63,249 bases of DNA from NCBI GenBank assembly GCA_001986395.2, contig MQVO02000075.1, positions 1 through 63,249 on the forward strand, in the 5' to 3' direction. The notes under the pieces are model-generated. The model saw only the letters and a program-made list of their open reading frames with translations, was not told the DNA's origin and did no database searches. Within the stretch, counting starts at the first letter, position 1. Every line of letters begins with the position of its first letter. This stretch comes from Irpex lacteus (Eukaryota > Basidiomycota > Agaricomycetes > Polyporales > Irpicaceae). Both the position numbers and the translations under genes were made by a program. Of this stretch, positions 22,884 to 35,899 are shown piece by piece.

Positions 22884-24842
22884 TTAAGCGTGGCCCCAAA
22901 TATGTCGTTTTAAGATGAAGTGACGAGAAAGGATTAAAAGTGCAACGGAAACCAGAACAGCAGAACCTACAGGCCACTTCCATCAGCATTGATGCACTTA
23001 TAGCGTTGTCAGCAGACTTACCTGCATAGTAGCCGACGTCCTTGTATCCGCCAGTGGACTGATTGATGGCACCCGAGATAGGAGGACCAGCCAGTGCGCC
23101 AAGGGCAAGGACAGTGAAGTACATCCCCATGCGCACACCGACGTCATGCGTTTCACCCATCTCAACGATAGGCGCCGCGAGGAGGGACACGAAAACGCCT
23201 GACGCAGCTCTATCGACAATATTAATCAGCTACTTGTTCTCAGAAGATGGCATCGCAAGGATCTTACCCGTAAAAGAAGCCTAGAGCGGAGAAGCCACCC
23301 TTGTTGGTCATGAAGGGCCAGATGTACGTGAGGATGCCAGCCACGGCAGTCGAGGGTATCATCATATTCAGCGGGCCTGTTGAGCAATTGTCAGCAAGTT
23401 ATGGCGTATGATAGTCTGTTTACGTACCGAAGGCGTCAGAACCAAATCCACCAGCCAATCGACCGACGGCCGAGCCTGCATTCGCGATTGACACGAGGTA
23501 GAAGGAGAAGTTCTCGTCTACGCCTACGAAAGAGGCGCTAGCGTCGATGTATGTCAACACCTGATTCACATGCTCAGTACAATGTCGTCGATGTGGTAAA
23601 CGATTAGAGGCTCACCGTGTACAATCCGAGGAAGGAGACAAATCCAGCGGCACAGTAGATGGAGTATGCTGGACTCTTGAAGGCGCTGAGGTTGAAGAAT
23701 GGACCGGAGTTCTTCTTCGGTGGGAGTCGTCTGGCCACGCATACGTTGGTTATGCCAAGTGCGACAAGGATAACAAAGCCAATGATTCGCATTGTCCACT
23801 TGAAGCTGTAACATGTTATCAGCATCGATTACTCTGTTAAGACTTTGGAGTTACGCACCCTACTTCGTCGATCAATCTGTGGACAGCAATGGGGAATGTC
23901 GTTCCTCCTATGCTAGATCCAAACGCCACCAAGCCGAGAGCGACACCTTTCTTGGCTTTAAACCAATGTGGTATGACGCCTAGTGTAGGATTGAAAACGA
24001 TGCCACACCCCAACTAATCGTAGAATTCATTATGAGATCGCATTTCGTTTGGAAAAGCATGGAGCGGACTCACCCCGACCGCGATACCCTGGCACAAGAG
24101 GAATTGCCAGTAAGTTTTGCACTCGGCTGTCAGGAACGTGGCCATGACGAGCCAGGCTGATGCTACGGCTAAAGGTACTCTAAAGATTCCCATGTCGAAT
24201 ATGCGACCGACAACTAGACCCGGAATAAACACCAGGGCATACTAAACAGCATACTGTCAGCCGTGTAGAAATCAATGACGCTATGTGGGAACTCACTTGT
24301 ATTGATCCAATCCATGCGCTGAGAACGACACGTCAGAAAGTGCGTCTCCATAAAGACTTATAAGTTGGCTCACATTGTCGACGGTGACACGTCGCTCAAT
24401 AGTGTTTTCTCATAATATGACTGGAAGACCTACACTGGGCGTCAGTATCTTTCGAGTCATGGAGATAATAAGGCGATACTCACTCCCCAGGCGTTCACGA
24501 AACCGAACGTTGCGAAAGTACCAAGAGCAGACTAAACTTGTTGTTAGAAAAGGGTTCTGACTGTGAATAATGGGGACGTACACCAAGTACCACCAGCCAC
24601 GCTCTCAAACCGCCGTCAGGTGGATCACCAATGTCAGCTTGAGGTGCTTCCGGCTTGTCAGCTGGTTGGATGCTGCTTGACCTGGATATTGGTCTTGAGG
24701 TCTTCTCAAGATCGTAGGACTTGCCCTTCTTGGGTTTGGCACCGCTGCCATCATCATTGTTTAGCTCTTCCTCACGGATGGTCTTCTCGTCATCTGCGCG
24801 ATCAGCCGTCCTGAGTCTTGCTTCCTGTGGCTCGAGAGACAT
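22884..24842 (-). CDS. MFS transporter, monocarboxylate (MCT) type
   Basis: This is a twelve-helix major-facilitator transporter of the fungal monocarboxylate-porter group, which also includes riboflavin and unknown-substrate carriers. ATG 24842 starts a charged cytosolic N-terminus (about 80 residues) leading to the family signature DPPDGGLRAWLVVLG, matching the D-G-G-W entry motif of MCT helix 1. Later exons give VFIPGLVVGRIFD, GVIPHWFKAKKGVALGLV, the central loop with ARRLPPKKNSGPFF, AGSAVGRLAGGFGSD and MGMYFTVLALGALAGPPI. The last exon ends SRHFILKRHIWGHA with TAA at 22884-22886. There are about ten introns, all short. A TTTATATAA element lies about 110 nt upstream. The transported substrate cannot be inferred. 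Confidence 0.88.
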
Positions 24843-25676
24843 TACCGGGGAATACGTAGATATGTTTTATGAATAGTAGGACTCGTACAGATGCAAAGCT
24901 GTGGAATGGGGGAGACCGAGGACCTGAGGGAACCCCCTTAGCGTGAGCTGTTATATAAAGCATTGCGATTTGTTCTAACGGCAGCGCGTTTGAACATAAA
25001 CCCGAGTGTTTTCCGATCTGGTTTCCCCATCAACGATCGGTTACGTCCCACACAAATGCAATCTACAAAGCGCATCTGCGACCGACTGTCCGACCCGTGC
25101 TTCTTCCGTACAATGTTTGTCTTCCCCAAAGTCCGGGGCCCTGCCGAGTTGTTAGCCAGTAGGCAGCCTGGCCTTCAACCTTTAGCGTTTGCACTGAGAC
25201 CGCTAACGGCCCTCAGGCAGCGTCAGCTGTCACCTGTTGCGAGCTTATACTCTCCGAAGTCGCAATATATCGCCGGTACGGCGCACCGTGTTTGCTGAGT
25301 CACTTTTTGCGTTGCTTTTTCGTAGAAGTCATCCGTGTGCAACGGGGGTTGATGCGCCCGATGAGGGCAGCATGCTCAGGTCCAGAGCAACATGCAGCGA
25401 GGTTCCTTGCGTACGTAAGCATTATAGAACACTGTCGTTAATCTTATCAGATAATTGAGATTATGAAAAGAGAACCATCGGAGCGGCATCTTGCGGTCCG
25501 GAGTCGGCTCCGCGTCGGCAATCAAGTCTGGCTGATCGGGAAGGCACCGATTCACTTTGCAAAAGCCCGAATTGTCAGTTGTTCTAGTTCAACAACGTGG
25601 TGTCCAGCCCAAGGTAAGAGTTACTTGCTGTTTCAGTCCTATCCGAAGGTCATTCAAGTGTTGTCAGACATACGAA
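24843..25676. other. divergent promoter region of MFS and TFIIIC genes
   Basis: This is an 834-bp region between two divergent start codons. The MFS side has a TATA-like element (24951-24959). Open frames on the plus strand (24963-25298 and 25237-25684) show no family features. Confidence 0.5.
24951..24959 (-). promoter_or_regulatory. TATA-like element of MFS gene
   Basis: TTTATATAA on the minus strand, about 110 nt upstream of the MFS start codon. Confidence 0.4.
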
Positions 25677-28534
25677 ATGCCTAGAGAATTGCGAAAGAGG
25701 GCCTCGCGCCCTAATTACGCCGCTATGGTGAGCGCGGCCGATGATATCAGTACCGCCGGCGACCAGGAGGAGGTCGAAAGTGGCAGTGATTTCGCGCCAG
25801 AGAAAGATGAAGGTCACGACGTACAGGAACCGGATGAAAACCTGTCGCATGTATCAGACGCAAGCGCAGAGGATGATCAGGACATGTTAGAAGATGCATC
25901 GGACGACGAGAGTTTCGTGGCAAGTACTAAACTTACAAAGAAGGGCAAAACTAAAAGCAAGAGCGCCGCCAAAACGACTCGAACACCTCGCCATTCACTG
26001 ACTGTACCGAGTGTTCACCATCGACATAGAGCTATACCACTCTATCATAAAGATGGGACGGTGGAGCGTCTCACAAAGAAGCCAGCTCTGTTCAAGCCTG
26101 ATGGATTGGCATTCACCAACTCGTGGGGCTCTAGCCGGACTGTATTGGCCAGAGTAGCAAAGGCATGGGGCCACAATGTCGGCCCTGGACCGTCTTGGGA
26201 GCTGATAGAAGACCGTGCTTGGTACGGTGAAGGCAGTGATGACGCAGAGGAGAGCAAGCGAAGGCCACGGGTGTATGAGCATTGTAATCGTCAACTAGAA
26301 TATGAAGTGTTGGGCGCAAAGTAAGCATCATGACCGCACTTATATATTCTGCTGATGCTTACTTTCACGCCTAGATCTGCGAAACAATTCTTGTCTCACC
26401 CGCATGGTACGGACGACGATCAATTGAAGTGTTCCTTTGGTCCGTTCGGAAGTCAGCAGCAAGAAGTGCTACATCGCTTCTCCAGCCTCCCAATTGGTTG
26501 AGTCGCTTCTTTGTGCTTTCTGGTAACGTCCGTATAACTATAGAGTTGCAGACAAATATTTCTCCCAGTCCTCAGCACACGTATTCAATGCAGGGGCACC
26601 CGTCTGGGGGCTGGACTGGTGTCCGATGCACGCGGATGACAGAACGGGTATGTGTCAAACCTATGATATGCGATGCCTCCCACAAGCACTAACAGCGCCA
26701 CACAAGGGACGCAATACTTGGCAGTGGCACCATTACCCTCACGGACATACTCTCCACAAATCGGAGTAAAGGTCGCCAGGCCAAATCCTGCCACCATTCA
26801 AATCTGGTCGCTGCGTCCGCCCTCCGACTTGGGCGGTACAGGCGGAGACACCTCCATCAGCGCTCATAGTGGCTCGGTGAATTGTGTGTTGGTCTTGTGC
26901 GTCGACGTAGGACCTGCACATGAAATCAAGTGGTGTCCTCTGCCCTCCCATGATCCGTTGAAGGTAGGCCGACGATCTTTGGCAGACACACACGAGTTTC
27001 GTGATGCTAACGAACTTTAGGGCTCTTCGAACAGTCAGTCGTCACCTAGAAGACTCGGTTTGCTTGCAGGCACATTCGAAGATAGCTCAGTGTCAATCTT
27101 TGCTGTTCCATACCCGCCGGACGTTGCAACATCCGATAATATTGATGAGCCGATATACGGTAAGACTCTAGCTCAAATGTCATCATCTGAGCATAGACTG
27201 ACAAGAACGGCTGTGGACAGTGAAAATAGTGGAACCACTCGTCAGGTTTGAGCTGGAGGATACGGCAGCGTGGTGTCTTGATTGGGCGAATAGCGAGGTG
27301 ATTGCAGTAGGATGTTCCAATGGTGAGTCCTCCTGCTTTGAATGCAATTCAATCATGCGCATTTATCAACTTGTCCCTAGGATATGTTGCAGTATTTGAC
27401 GTTGCAGAAGCCCTGAAAAATCAAGACCCTGCCGAAGGTACAAATCGTAGCTCACTGTACAGCCGTCCTGCAGAATACTCACCATCGTCAGCAGCCCTCC
27501 TACCGACCTTCTACGCGTCTGCACATCAATCAGCCGTACGCTCCGTCTCCTGGGTCCGCACACCTTCGCTAACTGCAACAGGAGAATTGAGCTCAATAGA
27601 CCCCTGCGTCATTACCAGTGCTTCATACGATGGGCTTGTTGCTGCGACAGACATACGCGCTCCGTGTGGAAGTGTAATCTATCGAACGCGAGGTGATATG
27701 AACTTTTGGAGTTTATTTCTTAATTGCTAACGTCAATGGGTTTTCATAGACGTCGTCAACACTGTCTGCTTCTCTGCATATGCCGGTGGACCTATCAGTA
27801 TTGACCAGGGACTGGTGAAAGCTATATCATTTGCGCCTACTATGCTCAATAAGGGCCATACCGTCACTGAGCCGGAGGCGCCTGTATGGGTACGTCCGTC
27901 CTGGCTTCTTCCTGCAGAGAGGGGATACAAACTGATCGCATCAACGAACATGAGCAGAGTCTCAGTGCATCTGACTACCACCCTGCACTGGCGATCGGAG
28001 TAGCAGATGGGAGCTGTCAGACCACAAACACTTTACGCCACACGAGGAAAGGAGGAATAGTGGTATGTAGTCTTTATGTCTATTGTTATCGAACGAGAAT
28101 GCTCAATGTGCGACATACACAGCCGTTCATGTCGCATATCATATATCAGCTGGATTACGACACTAAGACGGGGGAGTACAGAATGTTAGAACGCATCCTT
28201 CCGAAGGTATTCACGTCCATCGCTAGAGACGATACAGGCGCACTCTAATTCAACTTGTCATACATAGGAGCTAGATAAAGGTGGGAACAAGCCTCGAGCC
28301 GCTATCAAAGCGGTAGGGGCGTGGCCTGAACAAGTCGGTGTCACTCGCGTCTCATGGAATAGCGGGAACGGCCTTGTCAACGCCTCTCTCTTAGCCTCGG
28401 CCACCGCGAGTGGTCTGTGCCGTATAGACTGGCTAGCGGGACGATGGGCGAAATCACGGGTTCCGTACGATGGTGTTGAAGGTATCAGAGCAGAGGTTGA
28501 AGCTGATGAGGAGATGGATGAGGAGTCCGAGTAA
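25677..28534 (+). CDS. sfc6: TFIIIC WD40 subunit (sfc6/TFC6-like)
   Basis: This is a probable subunit of transcription factor IIIC, which binds the B box of tRNA genes in the nucleus. ATG 25677 begins MPRELRKRASRPNY. A very acidic, Lys-patched N-terminus follows (DEGHDVQEPDEN, then KKGKTKSKSAAK). Exon 1 ends RPRVYEHCNRQLEYEV near 26320. Exon 2 has CSFGPFGSQQQEVL, and the next has NAGAPVWGLDWCPMH, a piece I know from this family. Then come GTQYLAVAPLPS and WD40-type blades (IQIWSL, SVNCVLV, AVRSVSWVRTPS, DGLVAATDIR). The last exon (28268-28534) ends in an acidic tail EEMDEESE. The stop lies 113 bp from the convergent coiled-coil gene. The specific subunit name is from memory of family sequence; a WD40 protein is certain. 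Confidence 0.8.
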
Positions 28535-28647
28535 TGACTATGTAGATGATTAGGTATATATGAAAAGCAAGAAAGAAATACGTGATGAGATGCACTACTA
28601 GATGAAAGATGTCCGAACCAAACCACAGTCTATCTCCAAAACCCAGG

Positions 28648-31600
28648 TCACTCAACATCAGAATCCGCAGCACCCACCCCCTCACCATCCTCAGACCCAG
28701 CCTCACTCAGCTCATCTGAGCCTCTTGCAAGTCTGCTGGGCGTGCCAACCATAGCAGGCGACGATCCAAACCCAACAGAGCTCCCTCGCAAACCAAGTCC
28801 AAGCATATACATCGGCGACGACGCATTCCGACTCTTCTGCTGTGGTCTTCCGCCCGACGCAGGCAACAAAAATGAACCTCTCGAGGGCGACGGCGAGCTC
28901 TGCGAGACCGCAATAGAAGGCATGGGAGTTCTCAAATCCAACGACGCGAAGGGGCTATTCGAGTCTCTGTCACTGGAATGCAAGTTCGGGAGAGACGGTC
29001 GGTGCATGAAGGCCCCGAAGGATGACTGACGTGCCCGAGGGGTCGTCATGACAGATCCAAAGGTCGGAGCTGGACTGACGGGACGGGCACCACCTAGTAT
29101 CCCGCCTGTCCACGATGCCCAACCCTGAGACGCGCTCTTGGTTGGTGTGGGCACTGAGGCGGGTGGTGACAGCTCCTCTGAGGATAGTTCGTGCAGTGAG
29201 CGTTTGATCGACGCTATATCGTGTTGCAGATCGTCGAGTTTCCGGCTAAATTGCTGAAGAGCCTTCGCCACCGATGGTGTCGTTCCTTCCACAAATGCTG
29301 CGATTTCCTGTCTCACTTCAGTTTCGTCCACTTCGCCTAATGATAAAGCACCAGGGACGGATAAAAGCGTTTCGTAGCCAGAGATGATCCGTTCTTCGTC
29401 GGCGACACGGATCTCAAGCTCTACGCGCGTATCTTCGTTGACGTCGTTCAGTCGTTCTACGGCTGTCTTCAGGACGGGTGTCATGGATGAAGAGGGAGAA
29501 AGGTCAGCTATGTCTTTCTTCAAGTCTTTCAGGGAGAGGTTGCAGTCCCGGAAAGCCTTTTGGAAGTTATCATAACGCTGTTTCACCATTTGGAGGTCAG
29601 CCACCATGGGGTGCGCAGACGGCGGGACAACAGGGCTCGGTGTAAAAAGCACGCCGGATGGCGTGTCGTTGGTCGTTTCAACTGTAAGAGGGGTGGCTGG
29701 CGTCACTGCAGTGCTGGTTGGAAGCTCTGCAGCATTTGAGAGTTGGGGAGACGCTTGGGGCGAAGATGAAGGTAGATCACGTATATCGAGCCCAGATAGT
29801 TCTTGTATAGATGGCATGGACGTCGATGTCGGAGGGCTGGTAGTTTCCGAGTTCGACAAAGTGTGGTCCGGCGGTGAGGAGGGTGCAGCAGTAGCCTCAG
29901 AGTCTACAGGCGCATCAGCAGGGGGAAGAGGTGTCTCTTCAGCCGCAGGCGTGATAGTGACAGAAGGGAGTGCATCGGGGGCATCTGGCGGAGCTAAGTT
30001 CTTCTCAGGTTCTACAACTGGGAGGGCGGGAGGATTGAAGGACGGCTCGCTCGTTAGCGGCACGATATCCGGTGGAGGCGTCTCATCAGCAGGTGCCTGT
30101 GAGGGCTGAAGCGGTGCTTCTGCTAGCTGAGTCATGGGCTGTACTGCGGGGGCATCCACTGCGCTCGACAGATCCGTTTCTATGGCAGGTGTAGCTTGGG
30201 AGTCTTCCGTACCAGCCGTCTGAGGCGTCCCATCCGAAGTTTCTGGATGATCATCCAAACCGACGCTATCAAGTTTCTCTGCACTTGCACTCGGATGGGT
30301 GGCCTCCTGTGTAACTGCCTCCTTTGGCGTGTCAGTGCGCTTGACAGGCTCTACATGACTCTGGTGGTGCAAATTCACAGAAGATGTGGATTGAGGAGGC
30401 GTCAACGGAAGACCCTGAAGGGGGCCAGCAGGCACAGAATCCGGCAGTATAATCCCAGCCTGACCAAGCAAAGTCTGTGCTTGCAAACGAAGGTGGCTTT
30501 CGCGTTGCAGCTCTCGTGTCAGTCTATTGACCGCATCTTGAGCGGCAAGGACGCGCGCGACTGAACCGAGCGGGACATCCGCATCTGCGACAGGCTGTCC
30601 ATTGAGCGTTTCGAGGAGGCTTTCCGCCGTATGAAGAATGCTATTGAAGGTAGTTCGTATGGTTACCATTGGATCGGGTGAGTCATTGGCGTGGGAGAAG
30701 GCACGGTCGGACGTCTCTTTGGATTTACGAAGCCACCGTCGGAGGCTCTCCGCCAAACCTTCTTCGCGCCCTAGGAAGGAGAGGCGCAAGGAGATTTCTC
30801 GGCGTCGGCCATAAGCTTCTCGAGAGATGTCCTCTGAGAGCTGCTCGAGAGCTTCACGGAGTTTCTCGGTTTGTCGACGTTCGCTGGTGAGTGCCTTGTG
30901 TAGGTGATCGATCTGCGAGTTGAGAGTGGAAACGGTGGATGCGTGCCGGGTACGCATATTGTCCATGGCCTTCTGCAATGAATCTGTCGTTGACTGTGAG
31001 AACTTCCTGGTGTTAACAACGTGATGAGCCCAAAACAGCAGATTTATGAAGGACCTACTTACATATACCTTGACACCATCTTAGCAGCAGTGCTGTCATC
31101 CGCCTTGTACCTGTCGATTTCGAGTATGATCTTAGCCAAACTCTCGCGATCCGCTTCAGAACGTTGCCGCTCAGCATCCAGCTGCGCACGTAAGAGCTCG
31201 TTCTCAGAACGTGCTTTGTGAAGGTCCGAGACCACTCGCTCGTTCTCGACATTGAATTCGTTGAGAAGTCTCTGAAGGCCAAGCTTCCCTTCAGCTAGGT
31301 TTGCCGCCGGAGTAGATTGCAGGGGTTCTCCATCCGAACTCTTGGATGTGCGGCCCTCTAGTTTCCGGACAAGAGACGCATACTCTTCGAGAACCATATC
31401 CGCCAGCCTTCTCTCTTCTTCAGCGGCCTGGACCCTTCGCTGAAGCTCACGCTCCCGATGCTCGCTCTCTTCCAATCGAGTGTTTGCATGGCTAATAGTA
31501 GCGACTATGGCGGCTCGGTCGTGTTCTGCCCTTCCCAGTTCACTCTGAGCATGGGCAAGTTGGGTCGTGCGCACGAGGAGTGTCTCTTCAGTTGTAGTCA

Positions 31601-31971
31601 ACTTGTCCGACAGCTTCCTTAATGCCAGAGTAAGCTCTGGTATCTGTAAGGCGGCCGATTGGGGAGTAGTATCAGGATGAGCCCGCAGGGTGTCGAGCTC
31701 TTCGCGTAGTCGTATGTTCTCCAGTTCAAGAGCATGGCTGTGTTCCACTGCTCGTGTAGTATCAATTGAGTGCCTCTGTAGCTTAACGGACGCAGCATGG
31801 GCCTCGTGCTAGTGAACGGAGGCCTGTGCGTTAGTATAGATGAGCATGGGACAAATTAACCACTACACCACGCCGATGTCGAGCTCATACCTGGTACCGC
31901 AATGCAGCCTCTCTCAGGCTCGCAAGCTCCAACGCCAATGGGTGCTCCTCGTCGAGTTGAAAGTCAGACAT
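28648..31971 (-). CDS. large coiled-coil protein, function unknown
   Basis: I do not recognise this protein. ATG 31971 starts MSDFQLDEEHPLALELASL. A second exon (about 31890-31060) is almost entirely coiled coil, with heptad-rich segments such as LRKLSDKLTTTEETL and RELQRRVQAAEEER. The third and largest exon (about 31010-28648, some 780 codons) continues with coiled coil (TLNSQIDHLHKALTS, REALEQLSEDIS). A long disordered Pro/Ser/Thr/Ala-rich linker follows, another helical block (KLDDLQHDIASIKRSLHEL) and a Ser-rich C-terminus ending in acidic GVGAADSDVE. It totals about 1,070 residues. The layout suggests a cytoskeletal, trafficking or scaffold protein, but that is a guess. Its start is divergent from the ubiquitin hydrolase gene. 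Confidence 0.85.
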
Positions 31972-32584
31972 AATTGCGACATTCGTTGAGAACTTGGGAT
32001 GAATTTCCAGGATTTCAGCAGTGGGAGTCGCACAAGCAGCCTCAGGCGCTAGCCTGGTACGATCGCATATCGGCGCTCATCCGGACACCGGGCGGTCTAT
32101 GCCGAGATTTGCAGGTGCGGTCCCGGCGCGGTCGGTGATCGGAGGATGAATCAGTCTGGGCGGGGGCAGCTGTCTCAGTCTCGTGGAACCTTTTGCTCCT
32201 CGCCATCGTCCTCGCCGACTTCGACACTCAAAAGCACGTCGACAACGAGCTGCTGAACGCCGCAAAACCTTCTGTAGACAACGCACCGGCGCTCAAGAAT
32301 AATTCTCTACGTTCAAGTCGACTGCGACACGCGTTCTACTGCTCACGAATTCGCGGAATAGTAATAGTCTCTGATCCCAATACCAGGTGCATTTCAAGGC
32401 CTGATTTACATGCATTGGACACATTAGCATTTGGATATTAACCAACTCAAGATATCTGGATTAACCCGTGAGTAAACTTTGTCATCGCGTGATCAAAATA
32501 TCCCTTTTCGCGTTGCTTACCTGGAATTTCTGCTTCGAATTGGATCTCCTTACCTATGTAATGCCACGAACGAAATAGGCAGCC
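31972..32584. other. divergent promoter, coiled-coil gene and ubiquitin hydrolase
   Basis: This 613-bp region separates two start codons on opposite strands and should hold both promoters. I see no clear TATA element and no gene. Confidence 0.5.
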
Positions 32585-35482
32585 ATGGCTAACCCGCATC
32601 AACACTATGCTCATCCTGGCCCTTCATACTACCATTCACCCCCACCGCCTCCCCCTTACTATGGACAAGCTCCCGTGCCCTATTATGCTTATCCTATGAA
32701 CGCCGTGAACGGTCATAGTCCTCCCCCTCATCAACCGTCCTCACCAAGAATGAATGGCTCGTCTGCTCGTGGTGGTTACCACCACCCACATCGCGGAGGT
32801 CATCATTATCAACACTACCCGTACGTCCCTCCCCAACATTACGTGCATCCTCAAGCAAGCCCTCCCGTACCAACCCACCCGCAACCTAATCCATACTCCC
32901 ATCCACCAAAATATGCCCCGCACCTGCAACATCTGGCATACGCTCAACCTTTCCGACCTTCAGGGCAATACTCGGCCAATTCATGGTCACAACAGACGTT
33001 ATCCCCATTGCCCAAACAGCTCTCCATGCCCGCTCAACTCCCCAGCCCACTTCCTCCTTCAGATGATTCACCAGCACCGCCTTCACATCAGAATTTGCTC
33101 CCTGAACCGACAGCAGTTACTGAGCAGGAGGTTACACCGTCGTCATTGCAGCCACAGCCCCAGGAACAGCCCGCTGAACCATCACCAGCAAAGTCACCCC
33201 CGCCACTACCTCCAGCGTCCCCGCCCCCTACTGTTGTAGTATCTGAGGATGGTGCGATCTCTGAGGCGGATGCGAAGGCTACCGATACTCCATCAGAAGA
33301 ACAAGAGTCTGAGTCCTCGCCTCCGTTGGGTTCGGAGGTGATTAGTGCCAAGGTGGCTAGTGATTCCGCGGAGTCTACATACGTGATATGGTCTAGGAAG
33401 CCTCGAAATCCCTCTAAGGCAGTAGGAGTCATGATCTCTGCTCGTGCCCTTCCACCCTCGCATGTTGTTAACGGCGCTACCGATTTACCCACCCCTCCAG
33501 CCTCACCCAAATCCGCTCCTGCATCCATATCCGCTCCCTCGGCATCCGAAGAATCTCACAAGCAAGCAGGGCAGGCACCTTCGGACTCCACCGAAGTCGC
33601 GTCGTCCTCTACTACTGAGACTACGACAACTGCGCCTGTGACGCCCACTGCAGGCACACCTGCCACTTCGGTAACATCTGCTGCTCCCTCTCCGGCCAAG
33701 CAACCTAAGGCACTCGATCCAGCTAAAGAGGAGGTCCAAGAGCCTGCTTCGCATAATGAAACCTCTCAAATACCCGTGGTTGACAAAAAGGCTGAGGGTT
33801 CGCAAGCGCCTGGTGCTGAGCAAGCTCCTGCTGAAGCTGCTCCTCCTAAACCTGCAGCTTCAACAGCTAAGAAATCATGGGCATCTCTTCTGCAGTCGAA
33901 TGATACGGCCTCAACCTCCAAGTCTCGCTTGCCAACGTCAGCTGTTGTCGGGTTTTCCATTCCCGCAGGAATCCAGAGTGGACCCTCGGCTTCTACACCG
34001 TCGAAGAGCGCCTCTGGCTCTGTTCGTCCGGAAGTCCTGAATCTTCTGAACGCTGGTCCGTCCGGCCCTACCCCGCCGCCAAAAATCCGTCCGAGGGGTT
34101 TGATCAACACGGGCAACATGTGCTTCGCCAACGCGGTCCTACAAATTTTGGTCTACTGCCCGCCTTTCTGGCGTCTCTTTACTGAGTTGGGGAAGTACAT
34201 CGGCGACGCAGGGCCAAACCAAGCCAACGCTACTGAGACTCCTCTCGTGAATGCGATCATTCAGTTCTTGAAGGAGTTCAACGTGAAGCAGGTTGAGGAG
34301 AGCAAGAATCCGAGAGGTAAGGGGAAGGAGAGGGAGGAGGACTTTGACGAGCTTGATTCGTTCATCCCGACGAATGTGTATGAGGTTATGAAGGAGAATA
34401 AGCGGTTTGCGTCTATGGTGGTGAGGAATATATTCTGAGTAGTTCGGTGGTTTGATTTGACAGTGTTCGTTCCGTAGGGCGGTCACCAAGAGGACGCGGA
34501 AGAGTTCTTGGGCTTCTTCTTGGATACCCTTGAGGACGAGCTTACGGCGTTGTCTGTGGCTGGACAGCCAAAGGCCTCGGATGAAACTGCTGAACAAACG
34601 GGCGATGGCTGGCTCGAGGTCGGCAAGCGTAATCGTGCGGCAAATACTCGTTCGGTAAGAACCATTCTACCTCTTTACTGTGTTATTTTGTCTGACATCC
34701 GTTTTGTAGACGAGGTCCTCAGAGTCTCCGATCACCAAGATATTTGGAGGTAAATTCAGGTCTACCTTGAAGGCTCCTCACCAGCGCGATTCGGTGACAT
34801 TGGAGGATTGGAGGTCGCTCAGGCTTGACATCCAGGTATGCGTCACTACTTGCCGTTCTACATTATTAGAGTCTCACTCGTTGCGTTCAGCGTGAGCAAG
34901 TCTCCACGATCAAAGACGCCCTGCAATACATCTCCCATCCACACTCCGTTGAGATCTCATCCGCAACACGACCCGGCGTCGTCATCGATGCCACAAGACA
35001 AGAGCTCATCGAGTCGGTACCTCCCATCTTGATCCTCCATCTCAAGAGGTTCTTGTACGACACAACTGTGGGCGACGTCGTCAAGATTGGGAAACATGTC
35101 ACATTCGGTCCGGAGCTCGAGATTGGTCCTGGTAAGTAGATGATTTGCCACTATATCCTTTCACCGACTATCATACTCAGCGTTTTACACGTTTTTAGAT
35201 CTCCTAGCTAAGCGACCCACCCATCCCATAAAATACCAACTCATCGGAGCACTATACCACCACGGCCAATCCGCCTCAGGCGGGCACTACACCCTCGACG
35301 TCCTCCATCCCAATCGCGACCTGAGCGACCGACCGCGACAAGCGTGGATACGCATCGACGATGAGCTCGTATCTGATATCCGTCCGGAGGATGTCTTCGG
35401 CGGACAGGAGAGGGACGATCGGTGTGCTTATCTGCTGTTCTACAAGCGGGTAGCAGCGGCTTGGACACAGACGAGTAAGTAG
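32585..35482 (+). CDS. ubiquitin carboxyl-terminal hydrolase, Ubp3/USP10-like
   Basis: This is a cysteine deubiquitinase of the USP (C19) family. The first 480 or so residues are low complexity, rich in Pro, His, Tyr, Ser and Ala (for example SPPPPPPYYGQ), with a KSWASLLQS motif near 440. The catalytic Cys box is GLINTGNMCFANAVLQ, nucleophile about C513. Exon 2 has GGHQEDAEEFLGFFLD, and later exons have PPILILHLKRFLYD and the His box GALYHHGQSASGGHYTLDV (about 35245-35300). The end is CAYLLFYKRV with TAG at 35480-35482. Four or five short introns fall within the catalytic domain. The long disordered N-terminus and box order fit the Ubp3/USP10 group, which acts with a Bre5/G3BP partner in yeast and animals; that assignment is moderate. 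Confidence 0.9.
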
Positions 35483-35899
35483 GTGCGGACCTGCTTCTCT
35501 CTCTTTGTTAGCAGGGGCCTTGTGTTTTGTTGGGTATTTGACATGTGCTGTCGGAATATCATTGCTTTTTTCTGTCATATTTGTTGTTGTACAGTGCTCA
35601 GATCGCTCGTGGGCAAGTTCATTGAACTTTCACTCTATATATGGTGTAGAAGTATGATCGAGAGATCTGCGTGGTCGCGCCTGCTCGTCAGGATACTCGC
35701 CTTGGGTCGTACAGGAGACGAAATTCCACACCACTGCCTTCTAGTCCAACCCCCCGGCCTCGCCATAACTGGGCGACGTGGCCTACTGAAATGTATAGTG
35801 GTAGTTATCACTAAGATAGAAGAACATTGTCCATAATATTTACGGAAAGCATAGTCGAAAGTAACACTAGAACTATTCACAGGAGCGCATCCTGTATTA
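35483..35899. other. convergent 3' region
   Basis: This is the 3' flank between the ubiquitin hydrolase (+) and the O-mannosyltransferase (-). No coding signal. Confidence 0.5.

Noticed and set aside
29606..30109. 167-codon plus-strand ORF
   Set aside because: Antisense shadow of the Pro/Ser/Thr-rich linker of the large coiled-coil gene.
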